NCBI GenBank assembly: GCA_964006375.1
Contig: OZ023266.1
Coordinates: 66,927,403 to 66,991,402, forward strand
Source of the DNA: Tillus elongatus
Taxonomy: Eukaryota > Arthropoda > Insecta > Coleoptera > Cleridae
DNA: 64,000 bases
Direction of reading: 5' to 3'
The position numbers were made by a program, and so were the translations under genes. Positions 25,870 to 38,284 of the stretch are shown here, in pieces (the first letter of the stretch is position 1; each line of letters opens with the position of its first letter). Below the pieces are notes generated by a model. It had not been told where the DNA came from. It saw only the letters and a program-made list of their open reading frames with translations, and did not search any database.

Positions 25870-26300
25870 AATTAAATTGCTTAAAGCGTCCTCCTTCAAT
25901 TCTCAAACAGTCTAGGACTTGTGTTAGAATATGATGTGTTGCTACTTCGATCTCACAGGCGTCTATAGACATTTTTTTTTGGATGCAGGCGGGGGAAATG
26001 CTCATGCAGACCCCATTCACGGCCCCGTAGGTTCCGTGGGATAACGAGGTACTGTGAGACTGTAATCACTAAAACCCCCTCCCTGGGAGTACCGGACCTT
26101 AGTCCATACCTCCGTCGGAAAGAATTACACACAATGACATTTTAGGGTAGGAATGTTTCCATTCTGTTTTTGCCGCGGGGGCGTTTAGCGGGTAAGAATA
26201 AGCTTTGGACGCTTATGCTTGTGTCTATAGACATGATGCGCTCCCCACTCTATTTGACTCTTCTTGTGTACGAATTAAGATCATCTCACAGAAATCGACA
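25870..26300 (-). pseudogene. DD41D transposase C-terminal remnant, split by a retroposon
   Basis: The minus-strand frame at 25873-25960 reads SIDACEIEVATHHILTQV then LDCLRIEGGRFKQFNY and a stop, the typical C-terminus of the window's DD41D transposases (compare NGGHFAQL and RGEHFEHLLH). It is interrupted by an insertion at 25973-26222, beyond which a VYTRRVK...ERIM-like fragment continues. Catalytic blocks were not found. Confidence 0.6.
25961..26234 (-). mobile_element. Short poly(A) retroposon with 12-bp target duplication
   Basis: GTCTATAGACAT occurs at 25961-25972 and 26223-26234. The ~250 bp between is GC-richer than its surroundings and ends (minus strand) in a run of A at 25973-25981, so it is a retroposed sequence. 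It has no A/B box and could be the truncated 3' end of a LINE not otherwise present here. Confidence 0.7.
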
Positions 26301-26944
26301 CGTTTTGGAGGATCATTTAACCTAAGTATCGGTGATAACTTGTGAAAAGCAAATATGATGAATAAAATATTTTAGATAAAAAAAAACCCATTAAAATTTA
26401 GCCGGGAATCTCGCGTTTTCAGCACTGATTAATGCAATACCCTGTATATTTGGTTATTGAATTATTTTATATCAGAAGATAAAACTTTGTAAGAAGAGAC
26501 AAATGGTCAAAATTATTTACACCATTGTGTATTCTGATAAATGATAAGCTCGTAGCCAGTAACGAAAGAGTAATCAGTTAGCGCCAGAGAGAAGCTTTTG
26601 TTCCTGGATTTTCTATTGTTCCAGGGCAACGTGGATTTGTCGTAACGTTGTTAAATTTAATTACTGAAGCGTGCAAAAAACTGAGTGGTTCTGTAAAACG
26701 GAGTGCCCTTTTGCACATGTCCAGTGTCCGAATAATTGATACTTGGAATTTTCGACAGTAACACGAATGTACTCTTTTTTGCTACATAATGAACACTGAA
26801 TTTCATTTGATTTAATAATGGGACAGAAATGTGTGATCGAAAATTGTGTTATACAACCAAGCTTCGATAATTACGACATCTACTGGTCGTTTAGGGTTTT
26901 TTCAGCGACTAATTATGCTATACAATTTTAACTGTAAAAACGTT

Positions 26945-27965
26945 CGGGACGCAGCAAGTGCGTTATTGTAGTGAATTTTCATAAGAATAATATATTGTAG
27001 TGATTTAGACTTATATTAAAAGTTATAAAACGTTACTTTATTTAATTAGGAAGGGTAAAAAATTGGGTAAAGAAGGGCAAGCAAAAACATGACCTCTTAA
27101 CATAAATATTTATACAGTAATTTGGATTAAAAACTCAAACAAAACTCAAAGAAAACAGTTGATAAACAGAAAATATAGTCAACAAAAAATACACTAGAAA
27201 GCGGAACATAAAAAGATTCCTGTGGTTCATTCATTGAGGGTGATTGTATGCATGCAGAAGAGGAAAAAAAACTCCTAGGACAAAGAGGGTTTCTGCCCCC
27301 TCACTCAAAATCCGGGGGGTTCTCCTTACCCTTGTGCATGTATAAAACTACCTTCAAAGCATAAAGCGCAAGAAAAATTTCTTGGGTGCAACCCCCGAGA
27401 AAATTACTGGACCTGGGCGAATATGGCTGTTGTGCGGAGCAGACAGGGTTTAAAGGAGATATTGCAGCAAAATGTGAAAAACCCATCTTTTCAAAGTCCG
27501 ACTAAATGTTTTTTTTTAGCATTTTCCGCTCAGGTTTCCTCCCCGCCCAGCAACCCTATTCATTCTTGGTCCCTTAAGTTTCTTAGGGGTTGTTTGCACC
27601 AAATTTTCCTTGTGACTTGTGCATCCAAGGGGGTTCTCAGCATGTTTCTGAAAAAAAATTTATAAAAACCCTCCTTGCAATAACCTGTAAATTTACCGAA
27701 AACATTTCACATTGTCTGTTTCAGATAATATCGAATACAGCACTAAAGTAAATAAATTCACTTGTTGTTTCACTCAGTTTTTATTTTTATATTACATATA
27801 TAAGCACAAGATAAGTAAGTATAATAAAGAGGGGCCCTTAATTAACATTGGGGATACACAAACTTAAAAGTAGACAAGACATTTAGATCTTCTCTGTGTG
27901 CACACAAAAATTAGTAAAATTAATTTATGAAATCTAATAAAAAACAACAGTTTTACGATATTATT
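26945..27965 (+). repeat. Large dispersed repeat, copy 2 (carries the empty Penelope site)
   Basis: Same block order as 16320-18150: GACGCAGCAAGTGCGT hairpin end, TAGTGAATTTTCATAAG, the GC-rich palindrome (27230-27370), the inverted CCCCGCCCAGCA module (27540), AGATAATATCGAATACAGC and a final AACAACAGTTTTACG. At 27175-27195 the sequence runs uninterrupted where copy 1 has the Penelope-like insertion. Confidence 0.8.
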
Positions 27966-28219
27966 TTAAACAAACCAATAGGAATACGTTTCGTGGTTAT
28001 TTCGCAATTCGCGAGTGTATGAATCTAGTTTTTGTCCAAGACTATACTGAACTCCGGTCGACGCCGTAATCAAACACCTTTTAAATTAAGCTTGATAGGC
28101 TTGGACGCTTAAACGTAGGTATGTCTAATTTTAAGCGGGAGACTGTACCTGTTTGAAACATACAATATGAGAAATGCAGAAATGCGCTTTAAAGTGCTAT
28201 TTACTAAACTAACTAAAAA

Positions 28220-28668
28220 AGTTCGGGGCGCAGCAAGTGCGATATGTTAGTGAATTTTTATTAAATGTTTCTGAATCTGAATCTGAATAACTTAATTTTC
28301 TATAAACTTAGAAAGTTTAATTTTGGTACGTAGTAAGGTCTTTCCTGTGGCAAGATATGCACCAAATTTCATTAAAATAACTTTGTAATTTTCTAAGGAA
28401 AATAATTTTTTTTGAAAGAAAATTCAATATTTGAATAACTCAATTTTCTATAAACTTAAAAAGTTGAGTTTTGGTACGTAGTAAGGTCTCTCCTAAGGCA
28501 ATATATCTGTTAAATTTTATTAAAACAGCTTTGTAATTTTCGGAGAAAAATTTTTTTTCGAAAGAAAATTCAAAATTTTCCCGGAAAACCCCGTCCGATT
28601 TTCCTGGTTAACGAACTCATCCAGGCCATTAATAAAAAAAGGCACTTGCCGAGTTTCATCGAAATTGG

Positions 28669-28732
<64 letters not shown>

Positions 28733-28870
28733 TGAAACGGACCCCGGATATGGGTTCTCGGGGTCCTAGTTCGCGCTCATTTGAAATTTTTTTTGCCAAG
28801 TCTCAACATCGATACCTCTCTATTAGTGAATTTTTTTAAATAAAAAATCACTAAAACTAACCTGCGAAAT
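28220..28870 (-). repeat. (TA)n-cored dispersed family copy with a 149-bp tandem dimer
   Basis: A GGCGCAGCAAGTGCGA hairpin end at 28222 is followed by two units (about 28288-28436 and 28437-28584) both starting AACT-AATTTTCTATAAACTTA. Then come the GGAAAACCCCGTCCGATTTTC block, (TA)n at 28673-28729, the GGACCCCGGATATGGGTTCT module and the TTAGTGAATTTTT inverted pair at about 28828. Confidence 0.75.
28673..28729. repeat. (TA)n microsatellite core
   Basis: About 57 bp of AT dinucleotide, the shortest core in the window. Confidence 0.95.
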
Positions 28871-29399
28871 CATCAATAATAAACATGATGGATCTAGTAA
28901 CTTACCTATCAGTATTGTTCTCATTTTGTAAGCAGGTTTTGATTCTTGCAAAATTTTAAGTTGATTGTATACATGTCTCCATCAATAACATTTTATGTTA
29001 ACTAGATCAGTCGAGACAACATACTACCTGGTTCCGCAGCTAGATGGCGTCCCTGTCGTACGTTTCAAAATCCTCTACGACATCTTGCAATAATACTTGT
29101 AACTTCCATTGTTTAGATTTTTATCCGCCATTTATTTACATAGCATAGTAGTACAGGTAACATCATCTGTTTTTGTCCAACATTGTAGATATTGCATTAC
29201 AGAATCTGAAGTGATGTCGAGGATTATTTTCATTTTAATTTCGAATAACTTTATTTTTCTTTGCTCAGAAGACTTGAAAAGTGGTACACAACCATGTCTA
29301 TCTACGTTCTTTTAACTTGTATAATTTCGTTTCAATCACTTAAAGAATTTGAGAGATATTGCGTTTTAAAACATATTTTTCAATTTTTTTTTAAAACAA
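28871..29399. other. No gene seen
   Basis: No supported feature; a 68-codon open frame at 29109 has no recognisable content. Confidence 0.35.
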
Positions 29400-29720
<321 letters not shown>

Positions 29721-29721
29721 T

Positions 29722-29815
29722 CTTAAGTACAAATTGGAGAACCCAGTTCATCGCAATACAGTTTTTAGACCTGACGATCGTTTCGCTAACAAAGGTTTTA
29801 TTTGTTCACATATAT
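29722..29815 (+). mobile_element. Fragment of the hammerhead-bearing Penelope-like retroposon
   Basis: Starts AAGTACAAATTGGAGAACCC and includes GACCTGACGATCGTTTCGC, the antisense 3' half of the hammerhead (GAAACGATCGTCAGGTC). The CTGANGA half is absent, so no ribozyme is possible. The insertion sits next to the TTAGTGAATTTTC hairpin of the preceding repeat. Confidence 0.6.
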
Positions 29816-29816
29816 A

Positions 29817-30830
29817 CAGGCTGGCGCATTTTTACGGTTAAGTCTAATATATCCGTTCTTATAAAATATATGAAAAAGAATTATTCACGTTAATTATAGG
29901 CAGTGGCGGCGCGTGGATATAGATAAGTTCTGTTCTGGGAATGAGGGCGAAAATGCGTAACGGGGTGAATACTGCGGGGGTGCGGGGTTGGGAAAATTTT
30001 CGAAATCTGTGTGTAAAAAGATACATTTTAACTAAAAACAAACAAAAAATTTCGCTGCCAACATAAACAGGAATATAATACACGAACATATCGCGTACGT
30101 ACCTACATATTAAATATACCTATATTAAAAAGTAAAACAGATCTCCAATTATTATTTTAGCTATATGATTGTTCCATTTCTTTAAGTGAGCTAACGCAGA
30201 GCAACTAAATCTACACGCTGTTTTATATTAGAAAACTGTTCAATAACTTTCTCATTAAAATGTCACTTTTAACTAAGAAGTTTTCAACTGAAAGCATGAA
30301 CATAAGAGTTTGTAAAACACTCTTCTTGCGACATTTTCTCTACATAACGCGTATTTGTTTCAGGTTCTTTGCCTGAACGGCGCCAATTTTGACATTTCAA
30401 ATCGAGAATTTGATCTCTTAAGAGGAAACAATTTTTTTCTTTAAATGCCTATAACTGCTTTGCCTATAAACTTACAGATCAAAATTTTCAAAATTTTCGT
30501 ACATGGTTTGCTTTTTATGATATAAACCCGCGTAGCAAATTTGGTTGCCCTAATTTTGTTATTTCCGGAGATTAAAAAAAATCCGAAAGAAAACGCAAAA
30601 TTTTCCGAGAAAAACTGGGCCGATTTTCCTGGCTAACGAACTTATCCAAGCCGCTTGCAAAAGAAGTGTGCGTGTGTGTGTGTGTGTATGAAATATATAA
30701 AAACTGACCCTGGATAGGTGTTCTGGGGGCCCAGTTTGCGTTTTTTTTTTGAATAATTTTTTTCAAAATTCAAACGTGGCGATCTCATTAGTTAATTATT
30801 TAAAGAAAATTCACTAAAAAAAATGAGAGG
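29817..30830 (-). repeat. Transposon terminus and (TA)n-family copy with a short (TG)n core
   Basis: A CAGGCTGGCGCATTTTTACG terminus at 29819 is followed by TTAATTATAGGCAGTGGCGGCGCG. From about 30430 the dispersed-family blocks recur (GATATAAACCCGCGTAGC, CCGATTTTCCTGGCTAACGA) with (TG)n instead of (TA)n at 30666-30687. The family's GACCCTGGATAGGTGTTCTG flank and final ATTCACTAAAA follow. Confidence 0.6.
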
Positions 30831-31750
30831 AAGGTTTTCCAATTTACAATGTTCATGTTCTAATTTTTGTGCATAATAGTACTAACAGAATAGCAGGAAA
30901 ACACAAAAAAAACACCCCAGCCACTGACTTTTTCAATGTTTTCAAGCAAATTGGTGTAAGCCTTGAATGTTTTAAAGAGGTAAAGATCAAAGTAATCTTA
31001 ATTAACAAGAAACAAAATAATGTCAACCAATTAACGTATAAAAGTAGCGCTAACAGACGCTTGTCGTTGCCGTTCATACTTTTCGTACGTGCTCCTGGCT
31101 AGCACATAGCTGTATCAAAGGCAGCCCGGAAGAGTCGGCACAATAACAGAACGGAAATACTGAAACAATCTTGCGTTTGTAAGACCGGCATGAACGAAAT
31201 GCCACTTGCAATGTGGTGTACTTTTAAATCGCTAAAACTATCAACTTATGTAAACTATGAAATTGTGATTTAAACGGTCTTTGTGCTACTTGTTTGACTT
31301 AAAAAACGACGACCTTATTCTAGATTTCTCTGTGGGCTAACTAATTCCTGCCATTGTTGCTGAAAGTACGTGCTGTTTGCAAAAAATGTCATACTATCGA
31401 TGACGACAGATCTATGAAGGAATTTAAATGTTCTTGTACGTTAATAAAGTGACAACCATGGCAAAAGACACAAACCTAAGACCAATTTATTATTAATTAA
31501 AACATTAAAATTAATGCTTAATCGGATTTTATTTATCGATGTTTGAAGCCTATAGACTGCACGACCAAAATTATTTTTGGATGGCACAAACCTAAATCAA
31601 ATTTATATTAATTAAAACATTGAAAGTGGTTATATGACCGAATATATACACACAGAATGTCCACTATTGAGTGGTACAGAGCGAAACGACAGTTGATTGA
31701 AATTAAGATTTAACCATGCTTAGCTAGATCTGAAAGTTGGTAGTGACCTA
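30831..31750. other. No gene seen
   Basis: A TATAAAAG box-like word at about 31037 is followed by GC-richer sequence. Near 31480 and 31584 a CACAAACCTAA...TTAATTAAAACATT word is repeated in tandem. No coding potential. Confidence 0.35.
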
Positions 31751-31754
31751 AGTA

Positions 31755-32832
31755 CAGGGTGTAAAAGTTTAATTTGAAAATAGTATTTTTCTTCATAACA
31801 TCTGAATAAATCGAGACAACTATATGAAATTTGGGATTCCTTGGTGCATTGAAATGAAAAACTGAAATACGGGTATAGTTTTGATGCCAATCATAGAGGG
31901 CGCCACCTACGCAATAGGCTCTTCCTTTTAAACGGCAGAAATGTGACAGAACAAAATGACAAATCACGGCACGTATTCCAATGAAATCCACGTTTAAACT
32001 GTTTTAGATATCTTTGTTAGCCTGTTTTAGAGCAAAAATAGCCGTTCTTAGTGTCTAATCGAAATGTTGCAAGATAAAAACGCAAAACATTTTTTTGTTC
32101 TTAGCAAATCCAGTGTACCAGTTTTTTCAGCTACATTAATAATTTAAAAAATATTAAAACCGCAGCCAAAGAAACCGAACAATGAATGAATGAAAAATAT
32201 CAAAAATGGTTTGGTTGGTAAATATTTATGTATTTTCGAAACAAAGCGACTTCCCAAAAATTATGCAACAACAAACTATTCTTCTTGGAATAACTCAGGG
32301 AATAAATAACCCCTTGCATTTCATATGTTTAACACCCTGTAAACATACAACATTACGACAGACCCCGGATATGGGGGTCTAGTGGCCTTAGTTTACGCTC
32401 ATTTATGTCAATATTATTTTCTTGCTAACCCAAGTATGCTTTGACTTGTTATAAGGTTATTTTAGGAACAAATGAAACAATTGCAATCCGATATCCACAT
32501 AACCCGAAACCAACATCAAATCCAGTTAAATAAATTATTGAAAACTTCAGGATGTCGGAACAGAAGTACACCAGTCGTAAAAAATGAAAATACTGAAATT
32601 GCAATTTTGGGATATTTTACCACAGTCTCAAAATAACATAATATACTGGGTGTCCAATTTGAAATAAGCAAGTTGACAGGTACTTAGGGTATAACCGGAA
32701 ATACCACTAGTCGAAAATATTTTAGCCGAGTGTCCCCCAATTGCTTTAGTACAGTAGCGAATTTTGAGATTTTTCCTGATAATGATTTTCCCATAATCAA
32801 TGATCGCAGTTCCCAGTCGTTCAGCCTGTATA
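31755..32832. other. Isolated transposon termini
   Basis: CAGGGTGTAAAAGTTTAATT at 31755, AACACCCTGTAAACA at 32330 and ACTGGGTGTCCAATTTG at 32645 look like ends of TA-targeting elements but do not pair convincingly. The (TA)n-family flank ACCCCGGATATGGGGG occurs at 32363. No ORF supported. Confidence 0.4.
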
Positions 32833-35119
32833 CAGGGTGATTCATAAGTGGTGACCAAAAATGAAACTCCATGTTCTCTGAACAATTTTAGAGAGGGTAT
32901 GTCCTATAAAAAATTTTCCTATAATGCTTCATTAAAAAGATACAGGGTGTTGAAGTTGAATTTCAAAAAATAAAATTTTCCAATTTTTTAAAAAGTAGTA
33001 CATATATTTTGCTGAAACTTCGCACGTGTAGGCTGTTATGGAAGGCGCGTATTCTACCATAACAATTGAATCGGCTAATCCAGCAGTGGCGCGCGTACCC
33101 ACATGTCATTGGTTATCCCTCAAGAAAAAAACGGGTATGCCAATGATGCTTTTTTTTATTTTTTGAATCTTACTATCATTCGTGAACAAAATTACTCTCT
33201 TGATAATTTTCTGTACGACGCTTATTTGTCGAGTAAGCAATGAATCAGGTAACTGTTTTAGAGCACAGTTCATGATTTTTAACCAGTCGTTGTTTGGTAG
33301 AAAATCGCAATGATACACTTTTATGCCTCCATTGGCCCGAATACACGCACGACATCTTTTTGATATGGAAAATTTAATGTCTTGATATTTTTTGTACGAC
33401 GATTATCTTTGTTATATTTTAGTAAGTAGTAGTCTGGTTTGCCAAAGTTGTCATTAAGTGTCACTTGACGTTTAGGTTAACAAGTTATTATTTTGAATAG
33501 GTGTAAGTGGTAAACTTTATAAAATTACAAAATTTTCTACTCTTTTACTTCTTATAATGGAGTACACCCCAGAAGAGTATGCAGATATAATTTTTATCTA
33601 CGGATATGCTAATGGAAATGCTCTAGCTGCTTGTCGGGAATATCAACGTAGGTTTCCCACTCGCCGTCAACCTACACCAAGGGTTTTTTCACGATCGTTT
33701 TCAAGACTTCGGCAGTGCGGTATTGGACAACGTCCTGACGCTTGAGCTAATGGTAGAAGACAACATCAATTTGAGGACGAAGAGAGAGTGGTGGATGCAG
33801 TGATGGATCAACCTGCTACAAGTACTCGGAGGATTGCCACGCAGTTACAATATTCTCAAAGCTTTGTTTGGAGAACTTTACATCCATATCATCGACAGAA
33901 TGTTCATTGCCTTCTACCTGGAGATAATGTGCATCGACGAGTCTTTTGTGAATGGATGTTGGAAATGAACAATCAAAATATCTTATTCCCTAATATAATC
34001 TTCTGGTCTAACGAATCAACATTTACAAGCAATGGTATTTATAATTCTCATAATGAGCACGTCTGGTCATTGGAAAATCCACATGCAACAAGGACTCGCA
34101 CATTTCAACATAGATTTTCCATTAATTTATGGTGTGGTATTTTTAACGGCATACTGTTCATGGAAGTCCTGCCACAACGTTTAAATGGATCTTCGTACTT
34201 AGCGCTCCTAGAAAACCGTGTAGAAAACATTCTAGATGATATTCCACTAGCAACAAGAGGTACAATGTGGTACCAGCATGACGGTGCACCAGCGCGTAAT
34301 AGTCGAAACGTTGTTACACTGCTACATGAACATTATAATGGAAGATGGATTGGCAGAACTGGACCAATACATTGGCCTGCAAGATCACCGGACTTAAACC
34401 CACTTGACTTCTATGTTTGGGGTGATTTTAAGCGACTGGTCTACAGTGAACAAATAAATACACCAGATCAGCTACAACAACTGATAAATAATTTCGTCAT
34501 ATTCAAGCAAGAATGAATCCTCAAGACATTAAACTTTCCATATTAAAAAGATGTCGTGTGTGTATTCAGGCCAATAGAGGCATTTTTGAACATTTATTGT
34601 AATAAATAAATTACTATAAGCCTGAAAGTGTATCATTGCGATTTTCTACCAAACAACGACTGGTTAAAAATCATGAACTGTGCTCTAAAACACTTACCTG
34701 ATTCATTGCTTACTCGTAAAATAAGCGTCGTACAGAAAATTATCAGGAGAGTCATTTTGTTCACAAATGAAAGTAAGATTCAAAAAAAATATATATAAAA
34801 AAACATCATTGGCGTACCCGTTTTTTTCTTGAGGGATAACCAACGACATGTGGGTACGCGCGCCACTGCTGGATTAGCCGATTCAATTGTTACGGTAGAA
34901 TACGCGCCTTCCATAACAGCCCACACATGCGAAGTTTCAGCAAAATATATGTGCTACTTTTTAAAAAATTGGGAATTTTTATTTTTTGAAATTCAACTTC
35001 AACACCCTGTATCTTTTTAATGAAGCATTATAGGAAAAATGTTTATAAGACATACCCTCTCTAGAATTGTTCAGAGAACATGGGGTTTCATTTTTGGTCA
35101 CCACTTATGAATCACCCTG
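32833..35119 (+). mobile_element. DD41D transposon with ~560-590-bp TIRs that reach into the transposase 3' end
   Basis: The ends CAGGGTGATTCATAAGTG and CACTTATGAATCACCCTG are flanked by TA on both sides (32831-32832 and 35120-35121). The inverted arms run about 32833-33392 and 34524-35119. The right arm includes the last ~25 codons of the transposase, and the left arm carries an inverted copy of those codons, minus ~45 bp that include the stop. Confidence 0.82.
33557..34602 (+). pseudogene. DD41D transposase, frameshifted, first catalytic Asp lost
   Basis: Starts [20 protein letters not shown], the DUF4817-like helix-turn-helix. A stop at 33743-33745 is followed by continuing homology (VDAVMDQPATSTRRIATQL). 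The first catalytic block reads FWSNESTF (Asp to Asn). QHDGAPARN and SPDLNPLDFYVWG keep the second and third Asp with 41 residues between. A frameshift near 34500 is needed to join the true C-terminus (HIQARMNPQDIKLS...RGIFEHLL, stop 34600-34602). Confidence 0.82.
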
Positions 35120-35129
35120 TATATAAACA

Positions 35130-35260
35130 TAACAATTGAAACTGACCCAGATATGTGTTCTAGGGGGTCTAGTTCGCGCTTATATGTAGAACGTTTTTTT
35201 TTAAATTCTAAAGACGCGATCTCATTAGTGAATTTTTTCTACGAAAATTTACTAAAATTA
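35130..35260 (-). repeat. (TA)n-family flank lacking its core
   Basis: CTGACCCAGATATGTGTTCTAGG, TTCGCGCTTATAT and the TTAGTGAATTTTTTC/GAAAATTTACTAA pair at about 35223. The microsatellite has been lost or never expanded. Confidence 0.6.
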
Positions 35261-36525
35261 TAAATAAGTTAGCAATATACGTAATAAAGGTAGCAATAAT
35301 TTAAAACACCTGTATAGTTTAATAGTAAAAAGGCTAGTTATTGAAATAATTTTATCTGGCAATCATGAATTTCTACAAATAAACTGTATCAACCCATATT
35401 TTAACTTATAATACGTATATGTAACCAACAGTTTCTAAAATAAAAAATAAATTAAAAAAAATTCCCTACCTTAACGAATTTGCAGTATTAGGCCTTTTTA
35501 TTATTTAATTTTTTTGGTGTTTCAAGCTGTAGCCCTGAAATAGTTAACACACAGAAAACTGGAGGCTACACAAGAAAATTCTGACGAGGCAAAAATAAAG
35601 GTACGACTGCTACAGACAAGCATTCCTTTATGTTGAGTTTTGGGAGAATAAGTTTTTTTACGAATATGATTTAAAAAATTAAAACTTTACCCTTTAATTA
35701 ATAAAAAAATAAATAAAATATTGTAGTAATAAATATTTTAAGTGAAGGACCAACCTCATTATCAATATTTCTTTCGAAATAAAATAAAATGTATATTTTT
35801 TCAATTTTAATTATTTTCAAAACTAAAATCAAATAAAACCCAAACGATTCTAAAAGAGTTTCATTTTTACTTTTTCAAACGCAACCCTACAAAAAATATA
35901 AACTACAATATATATTGATAAAGCGAAATAAAGTTTAACCAATAAGGCTCAATGTAATTACGTTGCAAAGAAGGAGGACCCTTTCGATAGACCTATTCTC
36001 TGCTAGTTTTTCCGATGCACCCACAGAGCAAATAAATGATAACGTCTAGTCCTATTTGTCAGTATAGCTGAGTAAGTCGCTAGCTTCAAGTGAACACCCC
36101 CTATAGTAGAACGGGGGAGCCCTTGACTGACCCTAAACTTATTATGTACATAAATAATTCAGATATGAATATTGCCTGACAAGTTAATCAATATAAGTGG
36201 CGGTGTTAGAAGGCCCAATGCAGTTTATTCATAGATGTGTAATAAAAGAAGTTATTTAGGGAAAGTTTTGTTTGAATTAGGGTGCATCAGAATACTCTTA
36301 AAGTAATCGTGAAAAGGAATTTTGTAACATTGTACACTCTTTGAGTACCAATAAGCCAACGGGATTGCGGAGTGATACATGTTCTTCAACACAAGAAAAG
36401 TAATGAGGAACTTGCACATTTTTTATTCTCCTCTTATTCAATTCCCCACATTATATAAACTCAATTGCCATATAAAATTAAAATTTTAACTAATAGTTTT
36501 CCTGTAAAAAAATATAGAAAATCAA
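35261..36525. other. No gene seen
   Basis: Very AT-rich; no supported ORF, repeat or RNA. Confidence 0.4.
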
Positions 36526-36529
36526 AATA

Positions 36530-37385
36530 ATTGTCTCGGCGCCAAAACGCAGCCGTAAACAAAGACGGCCTACTGTGACGTCACGATCCGGTATCGGCCA
36601 AACTCGTCTCGCTTACTCACACAGAGATCGTCATCTCAAGATTAGTGTTTATGCGACTTACGTGTGACGGATAGTTATTGTTATCAACTTATATTATTGT
36701 TAATATCTATATACTCGTATTAATTATTTTAAAAACTGCACAGTCTTATAGTATAGCTACAGAAGCTGGATTTGTCCAAGGACAATCTTATAATGCACCA
36801 AAAATGTATGTACTAGCAATGTGCGTTTTTAGGAATTTCATGGGTGCTGAGCTAAAAGGAGTGAAAGCTGGGAGGTATGTGTCTGATATGAACCTTATTT
36901 TAACCTGTAACTATCTTTGTTGGATTTTATGTAGTAATTTCTTATAAAATATAATGTAAATAAAAGCATAACCTCAAAATGTTCTCCATTCAAATAATTT
37001 ACAAGAAAAATATACACCATTTCTTCCTGATTTTCTCATCCTTAGGTACATTAAAAAATAATTTGTTGGGGGTAGTTATTGTTGTAGAAGTACATTTGGG
37101 CACTATACAGCACTTATAATATTTATGTCCAGGCACTGTTATGTCTTTCGCATTCTCGTATTGTCATTCTGAATCTGCTGAAGTCATCACACGCACTAAA
37201 CTAGATTAAACACAACGTACTACCTTTGAACCTATATTATACACTAAACACCAAAACTACTTAAAATTATGATAAAACTGCTCAGAATTCGATGCAAACA
37301 CAACGGTATCACGCAGATTAACCGGATCGTGACGTCACAAACCTCTTCACCAATCAGATCGCGTTTTCGCCCACCCTGTCTTTTT
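36530..37385. mobile_element. Possible non-autonomous element with CRE-containing inverted ends
   Basis: A perfect 19-bp inverted pair (36574-36592 and 37321-37339) centres on TGACGTCAC and includes GATCCGGT. Outside it, GCGTTTTGGCGCC (opposite strand, about 36540) weakly mirrors GCGTTTTCGCCCACC at about 37360. TGACGTCA is also the cAMP-response element, so a bidirectional promoter is an alternative. The interior ORF 36678-36947 is unrecognised. Confidence 0.4.
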
Positions 37386-37599
37386 GAATTATATTCAATA
37401 TTTCAATAATTAATTACTAATTAGTGGTTCACTTTAAGAGGGGGTTTACTTGTAGACATATATTTTTAGAGTATTTTGCTGTACTTTAAATACGTTTTTC
37501 ATCAAAAGTAAATTATATGCAACATCCTCATTCAAATCCATGCACAGGTTCAGATGCATTGAAAAAATATATGGCCAGAATTTAAATTTTTAAGTCTGT

Positions 37600-37760
37600 T
37601 AGCTATGCTTATGTCAAGGCTCACAGATATGAGTTGATTAAACCGTATTCTAGAGTTCCTCAGGGATCCTATCTGTAACCTCTATCGTTTAATATTTATA
37701 TTAATGATGTGGTGAGATAAATGTCTGGGTGTCCCTTGTCTTTTATATGCATACGATAAA
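37600..37760 (+). pseudogene. Reverse transcriptase relic
   Basis: The broken frame reads ELIKPYSRVPQGSYL then LSFNIYINDVV, matching the VPQGS...FNIYIND region of LINE reverse transcriptases. Stops interrupt both sides. Confidence 0.55.
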
Positions 37761-38104
37761 CATACATTTGTAGTTACCCATGCATTGTAGATTGTCGATT
37801 ACGAAAAAAATGATCTCCTATTTGAGAATTGCACAAATGACCACCAAATGATCAATTCGATAAATTTTTCACTGTATATTGGATCTAGCAATAGTAAATT
37901 GCTGTATTAAATACCACCTCGGGGGGAAAGCGTTAGAAATCCCTAATAAAAATAACCTGGATCTCCTTCAATTCAAATGGAATATTGGAAGAGTAGCTCT
38001 CATTTGATACAACGAATGAAGGTAGGAAACAAAGAAGACGATCAAGATTATGAGCAGCCAGTTAAAAAAATTAAATTAGGAAGACAAACAGAGCTACCGC
38101 GTGT

Positions 38105-38165
38105 GAAGAGAGACACTCTCTCTCTTTCTATTTCTCTCTCTCTCTCTTTCTCTCTCTATCTCTTA
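38105..38165. repeat. (TC)n low-complexity tract
   Basis: Imperfect CT dinucleotide run producing an artefactual Ser/Leu-rich frame. Confidence 0.9.
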
Positions 38166-38284
38166 ATGTCCATACAATATTTTTTGCCAAGAGCTGCAGA
38201 AATAAGTAACATATGTTATGTTACATAGTCAACCTTTATTATTATACGTTTTATGTTATTTGTTTTTATACTTTTTATCTGTAT

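Noticed and set aside
29750..29790. Functional hammerhead ribozyme
   Set aside because: Only the GAAACGATCGTC half is present; the CTGANGA block is missing.
31710..31991. 93-codon minus-strand ORF as a gene
   Set aside because: It overlaps a transposon-like terminus, has no recognisable domain, and composition matches surrounding non-coding DNA.
36678..36947. 89-codon ORF as a gene
   Set aside because: The start is AT-rich and hydrophobic, there is no recognised domain, and it lies inside a probable non-autonomous element.
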